A stretch of 64,000 nt of DNA from Eretmocerus hayati (taxonomy: Eukaryota; Arthropoda; Insecta; Hymenoptera; Aphelinidae), in the NCBI GenBank assembly GCA_029851415.1, contig CM056741.1, positions 68,872,282-68,936,281 on the forward strand, in the 5' to 3' direction. The notes beneath the pieces were generated by a model, which was not told the origin of the DNA, ran no database searches, and saw nothing but the letters and a program-made list of their open reading frames with translations. Shown in pieces: positions 33,831 to 45,711 of this stretch; within the stretch, counting starts at the first letter, position 1, and each line of letters starts with the position of its first letter. The position numbers and the translations under genes were made by a program.

Positions 33831-36800
33831 TTTATGCTCAACCCTCTTCTTTATAATGAAACATCTAGTTTTATCCTGAGCCGAATGAGATACCTGGGGA
33901 AATAGGAGGATGCATGAGCTGGGGGGTCGGGTAGGTGGGCGGGAGTGTACATGGCTCTCCCAATGGGTTAACGAACGTGTCGATAGGTGGGTGACGGGGT
34001 GGGTTCGCGGGTAAACTGGATCATAGTGATTTAAGTGGCGGAGTGGGTGGATTGGTGGAGCAAATTGATGGGGTTAGTGTATGGGTAGGCAAAAGAAGGA
34101 TGAATTGGGTTTTAAGTAGTATCAATCGATCAAAAATCGGGTTTCTACCAATATCTCCTCCGACAAATCACCTCAATTTTCCAATTGTCGGGAACAAGAA
34201 GCCTGTCTCAAAAAAAATCTCCTTCGAGCTCTAAAAACATTTCGGCGGCTTTTGACTAGAGCTCGGAGCATGGTCTCATGGCGCTTTTTTCCGTGTTAAG
34301 AGCATCATGTACAGCTTTGACTCCATCGCATGGTTCATCTCAGGGTTGAATCTCCATAGTCAAGGGCCGATGCGATTCGTATGTTTTTCAGCACTATTCC
34401 ACAAATTCATGACTTTTACAGTCTTCGAACTCTCTCGAGTTCTAATTATTCCAGTACTGCATTTCAATCGTTCCTCGAGTAGAACAAGGTTTCAGCATCG
34501 GAATGAGATGGGGGATTGCTCTCCTGTTGAGGATTCTCAAGTACTCTCTACTGATGGGACGGTAAAATCTTCATCATCTGCATAAAGGAAATTGGCTGTG
34601 ATAGGGAATCTGGAAGCGATGTTCAAGCTTCAAAAGGTTTGACAACTGAATACTTAATCAATAACTACTTGTGAATGATGATGAATCAGTCACTGAGCTA
34701 TTGGAATGATTCTTCTCCTAGTTCAACATATTAGAGCTTTGGCTCGAGAAGAATGAGGGATAAGAGGAAGGCAGATGCTCTTCACATTGACCTCTTCAGC
34801 TCCAAAATAAGATAATGAGTTTCTAATGACTTGTGTCATTCTTTGGTAGCTCTTGAGGGCCAGAATGCGAGTTAACCTCTACCGGACGAGCGTCATTTGT
34901 TCGAAAGAATAGTACCAAGGTAACCCTGCAAAGGCGCCACTATGAATGACCTTGGCCTATACTGTTAGTATATTATGCATCGCTTTGCGAAACTGCTTGT
35001 TTTTCACATGCGAAGAGGTATTGTATTGTGCAGGTGAATTACATTCACTTATATTCTACATAAAAGCGTGCTGTATGTGTTGGATCATATAAGAACATAA
35101 TCTATCTCACTTCACTTCACTTAAGCTTTACTGTACAAAATAATGGATCAGAAATTCTTGTCCCAGAGGACTGCTTGGATTTCTGTTTCGGAACCAGGAA
35201 TGCTTGCTACAGAGAACTGCTTGAATTTCTGTTTTGGGCTCAGAGATTCTTGGTGCAGAGAACTGACTGAATTTATGTTTTGGACTCAGAACACATACTT
35301 AAAGGAGATTGTCCATTAATCACGTAAGGGTTTCTGGGGTGGGTGGGTAGTGCTGAAAATGTCAAGGGTATATTGGACAATATTGAATATTCAATGACTG
35401 ATGAAACAAGGATCTTGTTCGCATGTCTTATATACTTAGAAATAGTATTCCCATGCGACATCCAGAAACATTCGTGCTCATGCCCATATTTTATTTATAC
35501 TAGTGAGTGTATTTTTTATGTGGTATTTTTGTTGAACTATCACTTCAATCCTTGGGGATACATTTTCGAGCTATGTATGGGTATCCATTTTTGTTCTATG
35601 TGCATTCATCCAAAATGGAGTGATTTTGAAGCAATACAATCCTTGACAACTTTTTCCCCAACAATTGACCACAAGCACACTGCTCTCTACATAATCCTTG
35701 TGCTATTCTGTGAATGCTGTCAAGAGAAGTAAATTAAGAGCTGTACTGATAATAGTACACAGGTGCCTCTCCTTGATCATGACTAATGCACCCGGGTTAC
35801 CGCTGTACCTGCAAAAATTTATGATCATAGTATCTCTACAAGTACTGTTCCAGGACTCAATTCTGATTGAATTAAACTTCATTCAGTACTCGATACAATC
35901 TTTCAATTTCGTGCCTTGCAACTTCATCAAGACATGCTTCAAAGTTTCGGATGGACTATTTTATGAGTAGTAATAATTATTGTTTGAAAGAATATTAATC
36001 AGAATATTCACTCCCATGGAAAAAATTCAAATAGGAGCTAATACAACAATCCTTTCAGGTGCATTCAATCATGACATACCTTGAGATGGAGATGGAATCA
36101 CCCCTCCAAAATACAAGGGTTGCAATGCTCACGTTTGGGCAATTTTTAATATTAAATATATCAGTTAAAATTTTTGATTCATGCGAATGAGAAACTAATA
36201 TTTAGATTTTGAATTATGGTTTAGTTATTTGTTCTAGTTGTCTGCACCTAAAACAAATATATTAATTATTAACCATTCTTACTCAAGTAGATTAACATTA
36301 ATTAACAATAGAGGTATGTCTGATACAATTTACCTATCCCTGTAGTACTTGCTTATCATATATTGGTCCAGCGGTGGTAAGCGAATAATGGATATAGGCA
36401 AAAAGCAGGAGTCTGGAACAACTTCAGGTAACCAGGAAGCCAAACTCGTATTTCTGACATCAGGTGGTATCAACAGCATGAAACAAAAACATAAATTAGT
36501 ATCTGATAATATATTCCATTCTTTATTAGTAAGAAAAGGAACATTAGTAATAGAAAAGAATTCATGCGAAAGCCATTTCATTCAGTCTCATCCATTCTGA
36601 CTATATTCATAACAGTTTTCAGTGCATATACTTGCACATATAATGTGGCAGCCATCAGCTGATCATATTATATACTCACTCAACACTGATAGTTGAGCAA
36701 GCCCATATATGAATAGTAAAACAGAAATTTACATTGGGAGGTCGAAATCAGTCAAAAATCCATACCTATTTTTCCCTCTGAATCCTAGAATCCCATCCAT

Positions 36801-37002
36801 CCTGAGGAAATGATGTAGATTCTGCATCTGATGATGGTGATTGTCCAACGCAGCTCAACTGATGCTTCTGGCCCATGACATGGGCCATCCTTCCCAGTTG
36901 ACGCACCAAGTTCCACTGTAAAATCGCATAAGAAATCAATTTCCTGACATCGGCACTACATGAATTATTAGTACCCAACCCATATAATATTATCATCATG
37001 CA
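33831..37002. other. Unassigned region, no gene recognised
   Basis: AT-rich, with open frames of up to 129 codons (35343-35732) that show no known domain. 33900-34080 is rich in GGGTGG repeats. A three-unit tandem repeat occupies 35149-35289 and is listed separately. Confidence 0.35.
35149..35289 (+). repeat. Tandem repeat, three 46-bp units
   Basis: Units start at 35149, 35195 and 35241, with a partial fourth at 35287. Each contains CAGAGAACTGCTTGAATTTC or a close variant, with roughly 15-20% differences between units. Confidence 0.8.
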
Positions 37003-37007
37003 AAACC

Positions 37008-37238
37008 TGTTGGGGTTATGGGGTCACGGGCAAGCCCACAAAATACACAGGGGTTGCACGGAAAAATACTGTTTATTGTTTAAAAGTGAAAAGGACGATA
37101 GGGAGCGATGTGGATGGTGTGCCGTACTCAAGCGTACTGAAGAATGGCCGCCGACGACGCTCGCGCAGCGACGCCGCCAAGCGGCCCGGGCGCCATGTTC
37201 TGGGCCCGAGCGGAAGATTTGAATCCGCAAATTCAACA
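37008..37238 (-). repeat. 3' LTR of the copia element
   Basis: Ends TGTTG...CAACA. It contains a minus-strand AATAAA (TTTATT at 37072-37077) and a GC-rich block near 37150-37210. Appears identical to 44905-45135. Confidence 0.93.
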
Positions 37239-37249
37239 CTCCCTCCCGG
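37239..37249 (-). promoter_or_regulatory. Polypurine tract
   Basis: CCGGGAGGGAG on the minus strand directly abuts the 3' LTR, the expected place for plus-strand primer formation. Confidence 0.7.
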
Positions 37250-37523
37250 ATTCATATCTAACCGGCTTTATTTCCATAATATGTATATTAAATATATATA
37301 GTAATCAATATGAGATAAAAATAGGATTATTCAAAATATGCAGGTGATATGAATATAAGAAAATATGAGATTAAAAGTATAGAGTCAAGATATTTGTGTA
37401 AAATGAATGCATTAATGAATATTATTATTGTTTCTGTGTAGGTCCTGTAACAGATCGAAAGAATATTTCTATTATCATTGAGTCAGTTCAATAGCTCTAT
37501 TCGTGATTTGAATGAACATGATT

Positions 37524-40500
37524 TTAAGAGCTTTGATTTAATATGCTTCTGGTGAGTCTCTCATGATGTTCAAAAGATAAAGGTTTCGTAAAAATGTCAG
37601 CTAATTGATCCTTTGACCGGATCCACTCGACTTTGATCATTTTTCTGTCAACGCATTCTCTCACATAGTGTTCTTTGACGTCACTTATGTGTTGTAGTTT
37701 TCTACTCGCAGTCTTAGCACATGTAAGAGCTGCTCTATTGTCGCACCACAATGTCATAGGATAAAAGGATTTGTTCAAAATGAAATTCAAGCTATTATTC
37801 AGAGCAATTAATTCTTGGCAAGTATTACTCATAGCAATGTATTCAGCCTGGCATGTCGAAAGGGAAACATAATTTTGTTTGTGAGTGCTCCAAGCTATTG
37901 CATCTCCAAAAAGTTGAATCACGTAACCGCACGTAGAAATCGAATTCTTACAGTCGGCGAAGCTAGAATCTGAGTAAGCTTGCAGGTTATCTAGACGAGC
38001 GGAGTAGGTTAAACCGCGACTCTTTGTACCGCACAAATATCTGAACAATCTCTCAATCATTCTCCATTCATTCTCAGTAGGATTGAGCTGATGTCTGCTC
38101 AGAACATTCACTGTGAAAGTGATATCAGGTCGAGTCGTATTGGCTAGATACAAAAGACTTCCAATGATTTCTCTATACAACGTAATATCAGCAGGGCTGG
38201 CCTGAGCCTGAGGGGCTGAGGCATTGGAATCTTCGCGAGCTTTTCGTTCTCTATTTGCAACTTGATTAGTGACCATCGGAGTTCTCTGTGGATATGGATT
38301 CGAAAAATGAAATTTCTCAAAGATTTTATTGATGTACTTTTCCTGCTTCAAAACTATTGTTCGCTCTTGTCTATTCCTTTCAATTGTGATACCTAAAAAT
38401 TCGCGAGGCTCACCTAGATCTGTCATTTCAAAAGCATTCTGTAAACTACATTTGACTTCAATCAATTTAGCTGGACAATTACTGGTAATTAGCATATCAT
38501 CAACGTACAAAACGAGAATAACGAAGTTCTCTCCCTCCCTCCAGATGAACAGGCAGGGTTCTACTTCATCATTTTTCAGACCGATTTCGCGAGCAACTTC
38601 GGTAAATTTCTCATTCCAGCGTTTCGGACTAGGCCTCAAGCCATACAAAGCCCGACGTAACCTACAGACTTTGTGTTGCCTGAATTCATTCGAACAGTTT
38701 ACTCCTTCGGGAATTTCCATGAAAATCTCTCCCTCGATTGTACCATTCAGAAAAGCAGTTTTCACATCAAGCTGGCAAACTTCTAAATCGTATTTATTGA
38801 TAATGGCGAGGACCGCTCGAACAATCGGTAAACGAGAGACTGGGGCATATATTTCCTTCAAATCATAATTGATTTTGTCTTTGAATCCTCTAACGACGAG
38901 GCGAGCTTTGTACTTGATCTGCCCGTCTGATTCTTCTTTCCTTTTCATAACCCACCTCGAATCAAGCATATTTGGTGGCCTGCCATCTGTGCCAACTGTA
39001 GGCCTATCAACATACTCCCACACTTCATTCTTATCCATTTGCCCAAGTTCACTCGAAACAGCATTCATCCAATTCTCACTTTCACTCGTTTTCATTGCTT
39101 CTTTGAATGAACCTGGATCATCATTTATTCTCGAGATCAGAGCATGCAAAAATTGATCTTCAAGCTTCATAGAGCTATTTGAACTTGAGAAGTGGCCGGT
39201 ATTTACTACAGGAATCTGTGTGAAGATCTGACTCAAATTAGCAATCTGTGCAGTAGCTGTGATTTGAACTTTGCGGGGTCGGCCTCGCTTTCGCTTTGGC
39301 TCTCCCTCCGTTTTTTTGGATTCTGTCGGAATTTGTACAGAGGAGTGACTCGAGGAACTCCGATTTTCAACCTCAAATTCGACAAACCATTTCTCTTCAT
39401 CGATAGTATCAGATACGGCCGGCCAATCTTTGATAGCATTTTTCCCGTATTTGTCTCCGTAAACTAACTTTTCATTGAAACGAGCATGTCGACTTTCGTA
39501 ATATTTACCCTCTTCTGGTTTCAGGAACAGAAAACCAGTGGGTGTATACCCTATCAGAACGACTTTTCTTGCTTCCGAACGGAATTTCGGACCTGTTTTT
39601 CTTTGAACTTTTATGAAAGCGAAGCAACCGAATCTCTTTATCTGATTGATATCAAAACTGTAAGAAGGTGAAAATTTCTGAAGTGGGATGATCATATCAT
39701 TTGATTTGTGAGGAGTTCTATTGTACGCGTAAACTGCTGCTCCTAGGGCCAAATCCCACATGTTCTCTGGTAATTTGCAATCATACATTAAACACCGGAT
39801 TTTCTTTTGAATAGTTTGATTGAATCGTTCGGCTACTCCGTTATGTTCTGGAGTATCGGGACACGCTAGCTGGAGTTCTGCTCCAAATTTATCTAAAACC
39901 ACGATGGTGTAGCCACCAGTGTACTCTCCACCTTGATCGCATTTCAAATAGCAAAATTTTGCATCTTTTCCTAACAAATTTCTTCCACTTCGAACGAATG
40001 ACTCTAAACAGTGACCTGTTTCGCTCTTAGACTTCATGGGGCATGCCATAGCTAATCTCGAATAATCATCGATGAAAACTGAAATAAAACGATAGCCCTT
40101 TGGATGCGACTTCGGACTAATGGGACCCATAGTGTCCGAGTGTATTATTTGCAATGGCTCTGTTGCTCTTCTACGAGTGGAGTTGAAAGGTAACTTATTC
40201 ATTTTTGAAACAGAACAAACTTCACATTCGCGGATGGAGTCATCAAAAATTGCGTTTTGCAGATCTTTATTCAACGGGAAACGTTTTTGTAAAGCCTTTA
40301 GATATTCTACAGATGCGTGACCCATTCGAACATGCCATAACATTGCCTTGTTATTCTTGACAAACTTGTCATCTTTTTCTATAAAAGGGGAATCTACTTC
40401 GAGAGGATCAAATACTTGCATTTCATCGACGTTGTGGATCGGTCGATCCCATATGGTTGTGTCAAAATTGGAATGTTCATGGATCACCCCTTTTTCGACT

Positions 40501-42932
40501 TCATTTGGGGATACAACTTCGACTTCATCAATAGTTGCTGATTCAGGGATATTTGATTGTAATTGAGAAGTAACACTACGAGTAAAGTATCTAGGATTGT
40601 GTGGACTATTTGCATCTGTGAGATTCACGAAAGCTATATTTTGGTATTGCTTGGCTGAAATTTCTCCGATGTCAGAAGGACGGTCACGAACTTCAAGATT
40701 GATGATCCAGAAGGGTTCTTTATATATACCAGTTATAAAGGTTTCATGCGAGATCGGGTCAAGGATTTGAATTTTCTGAATGTCGAGATAAATTCCAAGA
40801 CCCATTTCGGCGAATCTTCTCAGAGAGAGCAAGTTTTCCGAAAGGTCTGATGCGTATATGACTCGGTCAAGTTCAAAGTTGTTGCCATTATTGATTACAT
40901 CAACTACACCAACACCACTTGTCTGAATATCAGCCGATGAGTCTTTATTAGCACACCTTATGACACTTGTGGTAGCAACGTCAAGATGTTTAAAAATCAA
41001 TTTGGAATTTGTAAGGTGTTCAGTGGCGCCTGAGTCAGCAATGAATTTTTCAATGATTTTACCTCCATGCTTTGCGTGACTCAGCTCAGGACAAGTAATT
41101 TTTGAAAAATGAGACTCACCAGTTACAGGTTGTGTAGCAAAGTTACCGGCTACGGCCGGCTGAACAAGTTGCGGCTGCTGGCCTGCGAATGCAGCGTTGA
41201 CAAAGGGCGGTGGTTGGCCCACAAAGGCAGCATTAGCATAAGGCAGCTGCGGATTTTGGTACCACTGATTTTGGTACGGTGTTTGACCACCTCTTTGGCC
41301 TCCGCGGCCACGACCTCGACCACGATGTGAGGCATGGTGTTTCTTGCCGGATGACCTTTCATCGGCACCTCTTTTCACACCCTTGTTGTGATTCTGGCCC
41401 CGTCCTGGGTTGCCACGCCCTCTACCGTATGTCTGCCCTCGGGGTTCTACTTTACCGGGACAATTCTTCGCGCTATGGTCCGAAACCATTTGACGGCATT
41501 TAAAACAAATTCTCTTCCCGGAGTTCTTATGTGGGCAGTTAATTTCGGGGTGTTTGTCTTTGACACCACAAATATTGCAGTTCCCGCGGAAAGTCGAGTT
41601 GGAATGTGACCCATTGTTCTTATTATGAGCCAACTGAGCCTTCGGATGAAAATCGGCATTCTTGAGTTTATTGAGCTCGTGTCCGCGTATGTACCGTTTT
41701 AGTGCCTCATAGCTGAGTCCTTTAGGTTTGGGATCATCTGGGTGATTGGTTCGGTAATTTTCTTCGTGCTCAAAATTTCTTTCTTTCACACTCGGACAAT
41801 GATGGCTGATGGCCGCGTAAAAAGCAGGTCTCTTATCTTCCTCAGTCAGAGGCGTGACACCTGGCAAGGAATCGTGAGCCCGAACAAGATCCTCAAAACG
41901 CTCTATAAACTGGTCAGCGCTCTCTTTACTAGGTTCGAATCTGAGATGGTAAAGCTTGTATTTTGCCGACACGTCAGTTGTTCTATTCTCGCTCAGTTTT
42001 TCATTCCTCAAAATTGTCAGTATCTCAATCGGATCGGTTTTGCCCGTGATTCTATTTTGATAACACTCATCGATTCTATTAAAAGTGATATCGGTAATGA
42101 AATCTTTATCTATCTCGGAAATGGGTCCGTTTAATTTTAAACTTCTATCCAGGCAGTAAATGTTATGAGACTTTAATTCTAGCTGCAGTTTGTCCATGAA
42201 TGAATCCCATTTCATGTCCTTGGTCAGTGAATAATTTCGCTTGATTAAGTTTCGTGGCTTCAGGGTGCTAATGCCTGCATGCGAAGGCTCAAAGCTGACA
42301 GCTGTAGGCGCGAGAGGTGATGGTTGGGGCTGAGGAGTAGAAGTGTCTGATTGAGTCGACGGAGATTGTTGTGGGAGCAAGGATAGATCTACAATATGAG
42401 TCTGAGCTGTGGATTCATTAGTTTGTGTCTGTGAGGCGGATGATGAGGTGGCTGCCAAGGCTGACTCTAAATTGCGGACACGGAGACTCAAATCATTCAA
42501 AGATGAACAGTTGGATGAGGCCATACTAGCAAGATTCTGAACCGTATCGTGAAGCGATTTGTTCGACTTTAGTTGGATTTCGAGCATGCTACGAACTTCC
42601 CCCCGGAGGACAGACATCTCGGAGTTGACATTGCTAGAATCTTTCATTGCAGGACCGGGAGTGTTCGAGGTCGGCGCCTGACCTCCTCCATTGTTGTCCG
42701 CTATTGGGCTGGACGACTCGGCTGCGAGATTCAGCAGAGGAATATGCACCGGTTGGATTTGTATAATTCGGGGACCTCGTCTCGAAAAATCCATCGGGGT
42801 GTCTTGGGGAGGCTCTTGTACTTCAGAGCTTGGTGCTTCCTCGTGATCAAGCTGGTTTTGTGTTCGAGGCATCAGAAAACCACTGCCCTTGGCTACCCAT
42901 GTGGGTACCGCGAGCTTAACGCTTTCCCACAT
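37524..42932 (-). CDS. Copia Gag-Pol polyprotein, 1802 aa, intact
   Basis: ATG at 42932 to TAA at 37524-37526, one frame. Gag covers roughly residues 1-600, with two CCHC-like knuckles ([15 protein letters not shown] near 450, CFKCRQ near 475) and an Arg/Gly-rich basic stretch (about 500-570). Protease: ADSGATEHL near 632. GAG-pre-integrase zinc finger: LWHVRMGH near 869 and CEVC. Integrase catalytic blocks: IIHSDTMGP (near 930), FIDDYSR (near 955), then [12 protein letters not shown]. Reverse transcriptase: YVDDML near 1477. RNase [10 protein letters not shown] near 1655, and the tail ends with the usual [12 protein letters not shown] block. No frameshift separates gag and pol. All catalytic blocks are present, so the copy is probably active or very young. 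Confidence 0.93.
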   Translation of the reverse strand: MWESVKLAVPTWVAKGSGFLMPRTQNQLDHEEAPSSEVQEPPQDTPMDFSRRGPRIIQIQPVHIPLLNLAAESSSPIADNNGGGQAPTSNTPGPAMKDSSNVNSEMSVLRGEVRSMLEIQLKSNKSLHDTVQNLASMASSNCSSLNDLSLRVRNLESALAATSSSASQTQTNESTAQTHIVDLSLLPQQSPSTQSDTSTPQPQPSPLAPTAVSFEPSHAGISTLKPRNLIKRNYSLTKDMKWDSFMDKLQLELKSHNIYCLDRSLKLNGPISEIDKDFITDITFNRIDECYQNRITGKTDPIEILTILRNEKLSENRTTDVSAKYKLYHLRFEPSKESADQFIERFEDLVRAHDSLPGVTPLTEEDKRPAFYAAISHHCPSVKERNFEHEENYRTNHPDDPKPKGLSYEALKRYIRGHELNKLKNADFHPKAQLAHNKNNGSHSNSTFRGNCNICGVKDKHPEINCPHKNSGKRICFKCRQMVSDHSAKNCPGKVEPRGQTYGRGRGNPGRGQNHNKGVKRGADERSSGKKHHASHRGRGRGRGGQRGGQTPYQNQWYQNPQLPYANAAFVGQPPPFVNAAFAGQQPQLVQPAVAGNFATQPVTGESHFSKITCPELSHAKHGGKIIEKFIADSGATEHLTNSKLIFKHLDVATTSVIRCANKDSSADIQTSGVGVVDVINNGNNFELDRVIYASDLSENLLSLRRFAEMGLGIYLDIQKIQILDPISHETFITGIYKEPFWIINLEVRDRPSDIGEISAKQYQNIAFVNLTDANSPHNPRYFTRSVTSQLQSNIPESATIDEVEVVSPNEVEKGVIHEHSNFDTTIWDRPIHNVDEMQVFDPLEVDSPFIEKDDKFVKNNKAMLWHVRMGHASVEYLKALQKRFPLNKDLQNAIFDDSIRECEVCSVSKMNKLPFNSTRRRATEPLQIIHSDTMGPISPKSHPKGYRFISVFIDDYSRLAMACPMKSKSETGHCLESFVRSGRNLLGKDAKFCYLKCDQGGEYTGGYTIVVLDKFGAELQLACPDTPEHNGVAERFNQTIQKKIRCLMYDCKLPENMWDLALGAAVYAYNRTPHKSNDMIIPLQKFSPSYSFDINQIKRFGCFAFIKVQRKTGPKFRSEARKVVLIGYTPTGFLFLKPEEGKYYESRHARFNEKLVYGDKYGKNAIKDWPAVSDTIDEEKWFVEFEVENRSSSSHSSVQIPTESKKTEGEPKRKRGRPRKVQITATAQIANLSQIFTQIPVVNTGHFSSSNSSMKLEDQFLHALISRINDDPGSFKEAMKTSESENWMNAVSSELGQMDKNEVWEYVDRPTVGTDGRPPNMLDSRWVMKRKEESDGQIKYKARLVVRGFKDKINYDLKEIYAPVSRLPIVRAVLAIINKYDLEVCQLDVKTAFLNGTIEGEIFMEIPEGVNCSNEFRQHKVCRLRRALYGLRPSPKRWNEKFTEVAREIGLKNDEVEPCLFIWREGENFVILVLYVDDMLITSNCPAKLIEVKCSLQNAFEMTDLGEPREFLGITIERNRQERTIVLKQEKYINKIFEKFHFSNPYPQRTPMVTNQVANRERKAREDSNASAPQAQASPADITLYREIIGSLLYLANTTRPDITFTVNVLSRHQLNPTENEWRMIERLFRYLCGTKSRGLTYSARLDNLQAYSDSSFADCKNSISTCGYVIQLFGDAIAWSTHKQNYVSLSTCQAEYIAMSNTCQELIALNNSLNFILNKSFYPMTLWCDNRAALTCAKTASRKLQHISDVKEHYVRECVDRKMIKVEWIRSKDQLADIFTKPLSFEHHERLTRSILNQSS

Positions 42933-43318
42933 TTCTGTGGTGAAAAGCCCCTCTTGGCGAGCTGTAAAGAATTATATGATTACCCCTCATATAACTCGCT
43001 AAGATGCCTGAACGGTGCTCCTAATCAAGACCACTGGTATCAGAAGGCCGTAATTGGAACGGGCAAAACTGCACATATCCGAACACAAGATTATGCACAG
43101 AGTCACCCTAGTCATTCATGAGATGGCACGCACCGCGCAAACCAAACCCAAGAACGACCCAGCAAGATTTTCCGGCGTCGTGTTAGCTAACATTTCTCAA
43201 GAGGAAAGAATCTCAAATCAATCATATCCAATCCAGGATATTGTATCACAACCCCAATATAAAATTTCTGATTCAAATGGCCATCGATTAGGGGATTTTT
43301 CAGATAAGGTTATGTTCA

Positions 43319-43633
43319 ATACACACCTAGTTTGTATACGTCGAAGGTCTGTGACGCAACAAGGATGAATTCATCATTCTCAATTCGCACGACGATGTCC
43401 TCGCCTGCATGTTTGTTTTCGAGCTCGAACTTTGTTTTGCAGTGTTTAATGAATTTTGCTAACGCACTGTCTGAACCTAAACAGAACAGAAGTTCTTTGT
43501 CAGTTTCTCGAATCCACGAGATTTTATGTGATTCTCGAATCCACGAGATTTGACAACTATTTCGAATCCACGAAATTTTATAAAGTTCTCGGATCCACGA
43601 GATTTTGCTGATAATTTCGGTTACAGACTGACA
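43319..43633 (-). other. ATG-less open frame with four 9-residue SWIR repeats
   Basis: The minus strand is open for 105 codons from a TAG at 43636-43634 to a TGA at 43318-43316, with no Met codon. The first part contains four perfect-period 27-bp repeats (about 43498-43605), each encoding KISWIRE or a close variant such as QISWIRE. The rest is a mixed hydrophobic/charged segment (DKELLFCLGSDSALAKFIKH and on) that looks like a folded domain. TGTCAG at 43633-43628 could be a splice acceptor, and CTAG|GTGTGT near 43324 a weak donor whose phase also matches the acceptor at 42961. Function unknown. Confidence 0.5.
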
Positions 43634-44387
43634 CTAGCAAAAGTTCCGAATTTTATGTCAGGACTGATGACAGACCTGAATTTTGCAAAGACAATTCAAG
43701 TTTACCATGGATTTTTCAACAACTCAAATTTTCGGATCCATCTTTGTCAATTATTTAGAAAATGTCTCAAAATTTCTCAGATTGTTCATAATTTCATTTC
43801 CAATTCGTCATAAATTCCATATTCGGAATAATTATCATCAATATAAATAATTATTATTATAATGATCGATCAAAAATTATTTAGTTCTAATAATTTATAT
43901 CATCATCTATTTCTACTCTGAAATAAAGATTTCATCAATAAATAGTAGGCAGCTTCAAAGTCTAGTCCAAATTCCGTGCTGTGAATCGAAATGATGATTA
44001 AAGGGCAGCATCGTCCATTTGAATCGTTCGCGCCATCAAATTTTCTGAAAATATGCTTAGTCTAATTTGCATCGGGCCTAAGGCCCCGTGAAGCCACCTT
44101 TGCGGCTCACTTCATATCTCACTATAAATGAGGCCCTAAGGTTTCACCTCTCCTCTCCCACTTGCACTTTTGACGGTTGCCAATCGGACCAAAAATGGCC
44201 GCGCTCTAACCGACGCTGGCCTGGGTAAAGAATGGCCGACGCCGCCCGCCTCGGCGACGGCGTCCAGGTACCAGCCGTGTGCACGGCGCGGGTGTACGCC
44301 TGAATTGTTCAAAAACACTATATCAGGCCCCGCGTTCATACAAAAAAAACGTACACTGACATAAGCGAGAGCAAGAGGGAGAGAGAG

Positions 44388-44464
44388 ATAGATATATATA
44401 CATACATATATATATATATACATATATACATATACATACATATATATATATATATATACATATA
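44388..44464. repeat. AT/ATAC microsatellite
   Basis: Alternating TATATA and TACATA units inside the copia leader, just downstream (in minus sense) of the proposed splice donor. Confidence 0.85.
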
Positions 44465-44485
44465 GCTAGCATTGCCGCAACTCAC

Positions 44486-44621
44486 CGGCTCGTCGGCCAC
44501 CCGGGCGGTCGATTGCGTCGACCTGCCACGAGACGCTGGTGCCGGCGCAGACCCCAGCACCGGCTGCGGGTTCGACACCACTGCCCCTGGAACCAGTGCC
44601 CTGGTTGGCCCCTGTAGCCAT
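44486..44621 (-). CDS. Candidate 5' coding exon of the copia element
   Basis: Read on the minus strand, GCCATGG gives a good translation context at 44621-44619. The frame then runs 45 codons plus one base to a strong donor CCG|GTGAGT. The peptide is rich in Gly, Ala, Arg and Ser. Joining the single leftover base to the acceptor at 42961 yields ten open codons leading in frame into the Gag-Pol ATG at 42932. Phase agreement has a one-in-three chance by luck, so this is suggestive rather than proven. I recognise no domain. Confidence 0.4.
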
Positions 44622-44874
44622 GGCGTCGCGTTGCTGGTTGGCGACGACGCGCTGACGCTGTTGCTCGCCCTGGGCCAGGTTACGTGCACCGCGCGCTGGT
44701 GGTGCTCGCTGATGAAAACTCGCGGGTGCTGCTGGGTACCTTGGTGTTGTTGGCCACGAACTCGTAGGACTGCACCCTGGTGCAGGGCAGTGGCGGCAAA
44801 GGGGCGCGCGTGCTTTTGTTTCACGGCGCGGTATTGCTATTCACAGACACTATGTTTTTCTCACTTTAAAACTT

Positions 44875-44904
44875 GCGCAGTGGAAGCGTGCTGGGCCCAT
44901 AACC
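44875..44904 (-). promoter_or_regulatory. Primer-binding site matching an initiator tRNA-Met internal half
   Basis: Immediately inside the 5' LTR the minus strand reads GGTTATGGGCCCAGCACGCT and continues. The plus strand is therefore the D-arm-to-anticodon part of metazoan initiator tRNA-Met for about 30 bases (from GCGCAGTGGAAGCG to CATAACC). Drosophila copia is known to prime from a tRNA-iMet cleaved in the anticodon stem rather than from its 3' CCA end. This site fits that mode with unusually long complementarity. Confidence 0.85.
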
Positions 44905-45135
44905 TGTTGGGGTTATGGGGTCACGGGCAAGCCCACAAAATACACAGGGGTTGCACGGAAAAATACTGTTTATTGTTTAAAAGTGAAAAGGACGATAGGG
45001 AGCGATGTGGATGGTGTGCCGTACTCAAGCGTACTGAAGAATGGCCGCCGACGACGCTCGCGCAGCGACGCCGCCAAGCGGCCCGGGCGCCATGTTCTGG
45101 GCCCGAGCGGAAGATTTGAATCCGCAAATTCAACA
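44905..45135 (-). repeat. 5' LTR of the copia element
   Basis: Appears identical to the 3' LTR by eye. It should hold the promoter, acting leftward, and is flanked outside by the AAACC target duplication. Confidence 0.93.
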
Positions 45136-45140
45136 AAACC

Positions 45141-45711
45141 AATAGTTTGTTCATTAGTTGCTAAAATCACACATCAACATCCATCACCAAAACACTAATA
45201 TTTCACATCACATCATACCATGAGTACTAACACCCATGATATGCTTACACATGCTTTTGGTATTATGTTTCTGGTTTACTCAACCACTGCTGCTGTTTAT
45301 TTATGATTATTTTGCAATACTCACAATACCCAGCTGATTGCTGAAAGTAAACAACACCTGTGATAACCACAAATCATCTGATTGATGCACGGTATATCTG
45401 GATGTCGTCTGCTATACATTGCCATCCTTTGATTGGGCAAATTGATTGATCATACTGCGCATGATCAGGGGCGCCAGATTCAAATCTATGGGACTTTCTC
45501 ATGAGGATTTTCTATAGAAATATGTCTGGAGTATCTTGTGAATTATCAAGACATGTTGCAGCCGAGAAGAAGAAATCACAATATCAGTCTCATCAATATT
45601 CAATTATGGAATATGAAGTTATTAACAAAGTTTATAATTACCATTTCAAACCACCCGCCAATCTTATGCCACGTGGTATTTTTGTTTGATGTTCCGCCAA
45701 TAGGTAGCTAA
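45141..45711. other. Unassigned flank of the copia insertion
   Basis: AT-rich spacer continuing the sequence left of 37003. No gene or element seen. Confidence 0.35.

Larger units (their letters stand above)
42933..44874 (-). other. Long copia leader with a candidate intron
   Basis: The 1.9-kb leader contains a proposed exon (44486-44621), a GTGAGT donor at 44485 and a TTCTTTACAG acceptor ending at 42962. It also has an (AT/ATAC)n microsatellite at 44388-44464 and an ATG-less open frame at 43319-43633. Copia leaders are normally a few hundred bases or less, so either this family carries an extra spliced exon or it has captured foreign sequence. Confidence 0.6.
37008..45135 (-). mobile_element. 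Full-length Ty1/copia LTR retrotransposon
   Basis: The 8128-bp element has 231-bp LTRs at both ends, a 5-bp AAACC target duplication (37003-37007 and 45136-45140), a polypurine tract, a tRNA-primer site and a single open Gag-Pol frame. The LTRs look identical by eye, which means a recent insertion. The order integrase before reverse transcriptase defines the copia superfamily. The leader between the 5' LTR and the ORF is about 2 kb, unusually long for copia. Confidence 0.93.

Noticed and set aside
38329..42134. Several + strand frames of 90-180 codons
   Set aside because: They are shadows of the copia Gag-Pol gene on the opposite strand.
43054..43368. 104-codon + strand frame with a histone-like start (MARTAQTKP)
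   Set aside because: The resemblance ends after a few residues. It is antisense inside the copia leader.
44875..44904. Apparent initiator tRNA-Met gene fragment on the + strand
   Set aside because: It abuts the LTR exactly and covers only the internal half. It is the retrotransposon primer-binding site, not a tRNA gene.
44472..45119. 215-codon + strand open frame
   Set aside because: It runs antisense through the copia leader, primer site and 5' LTR. It is an artefact of GC-rich sequence.
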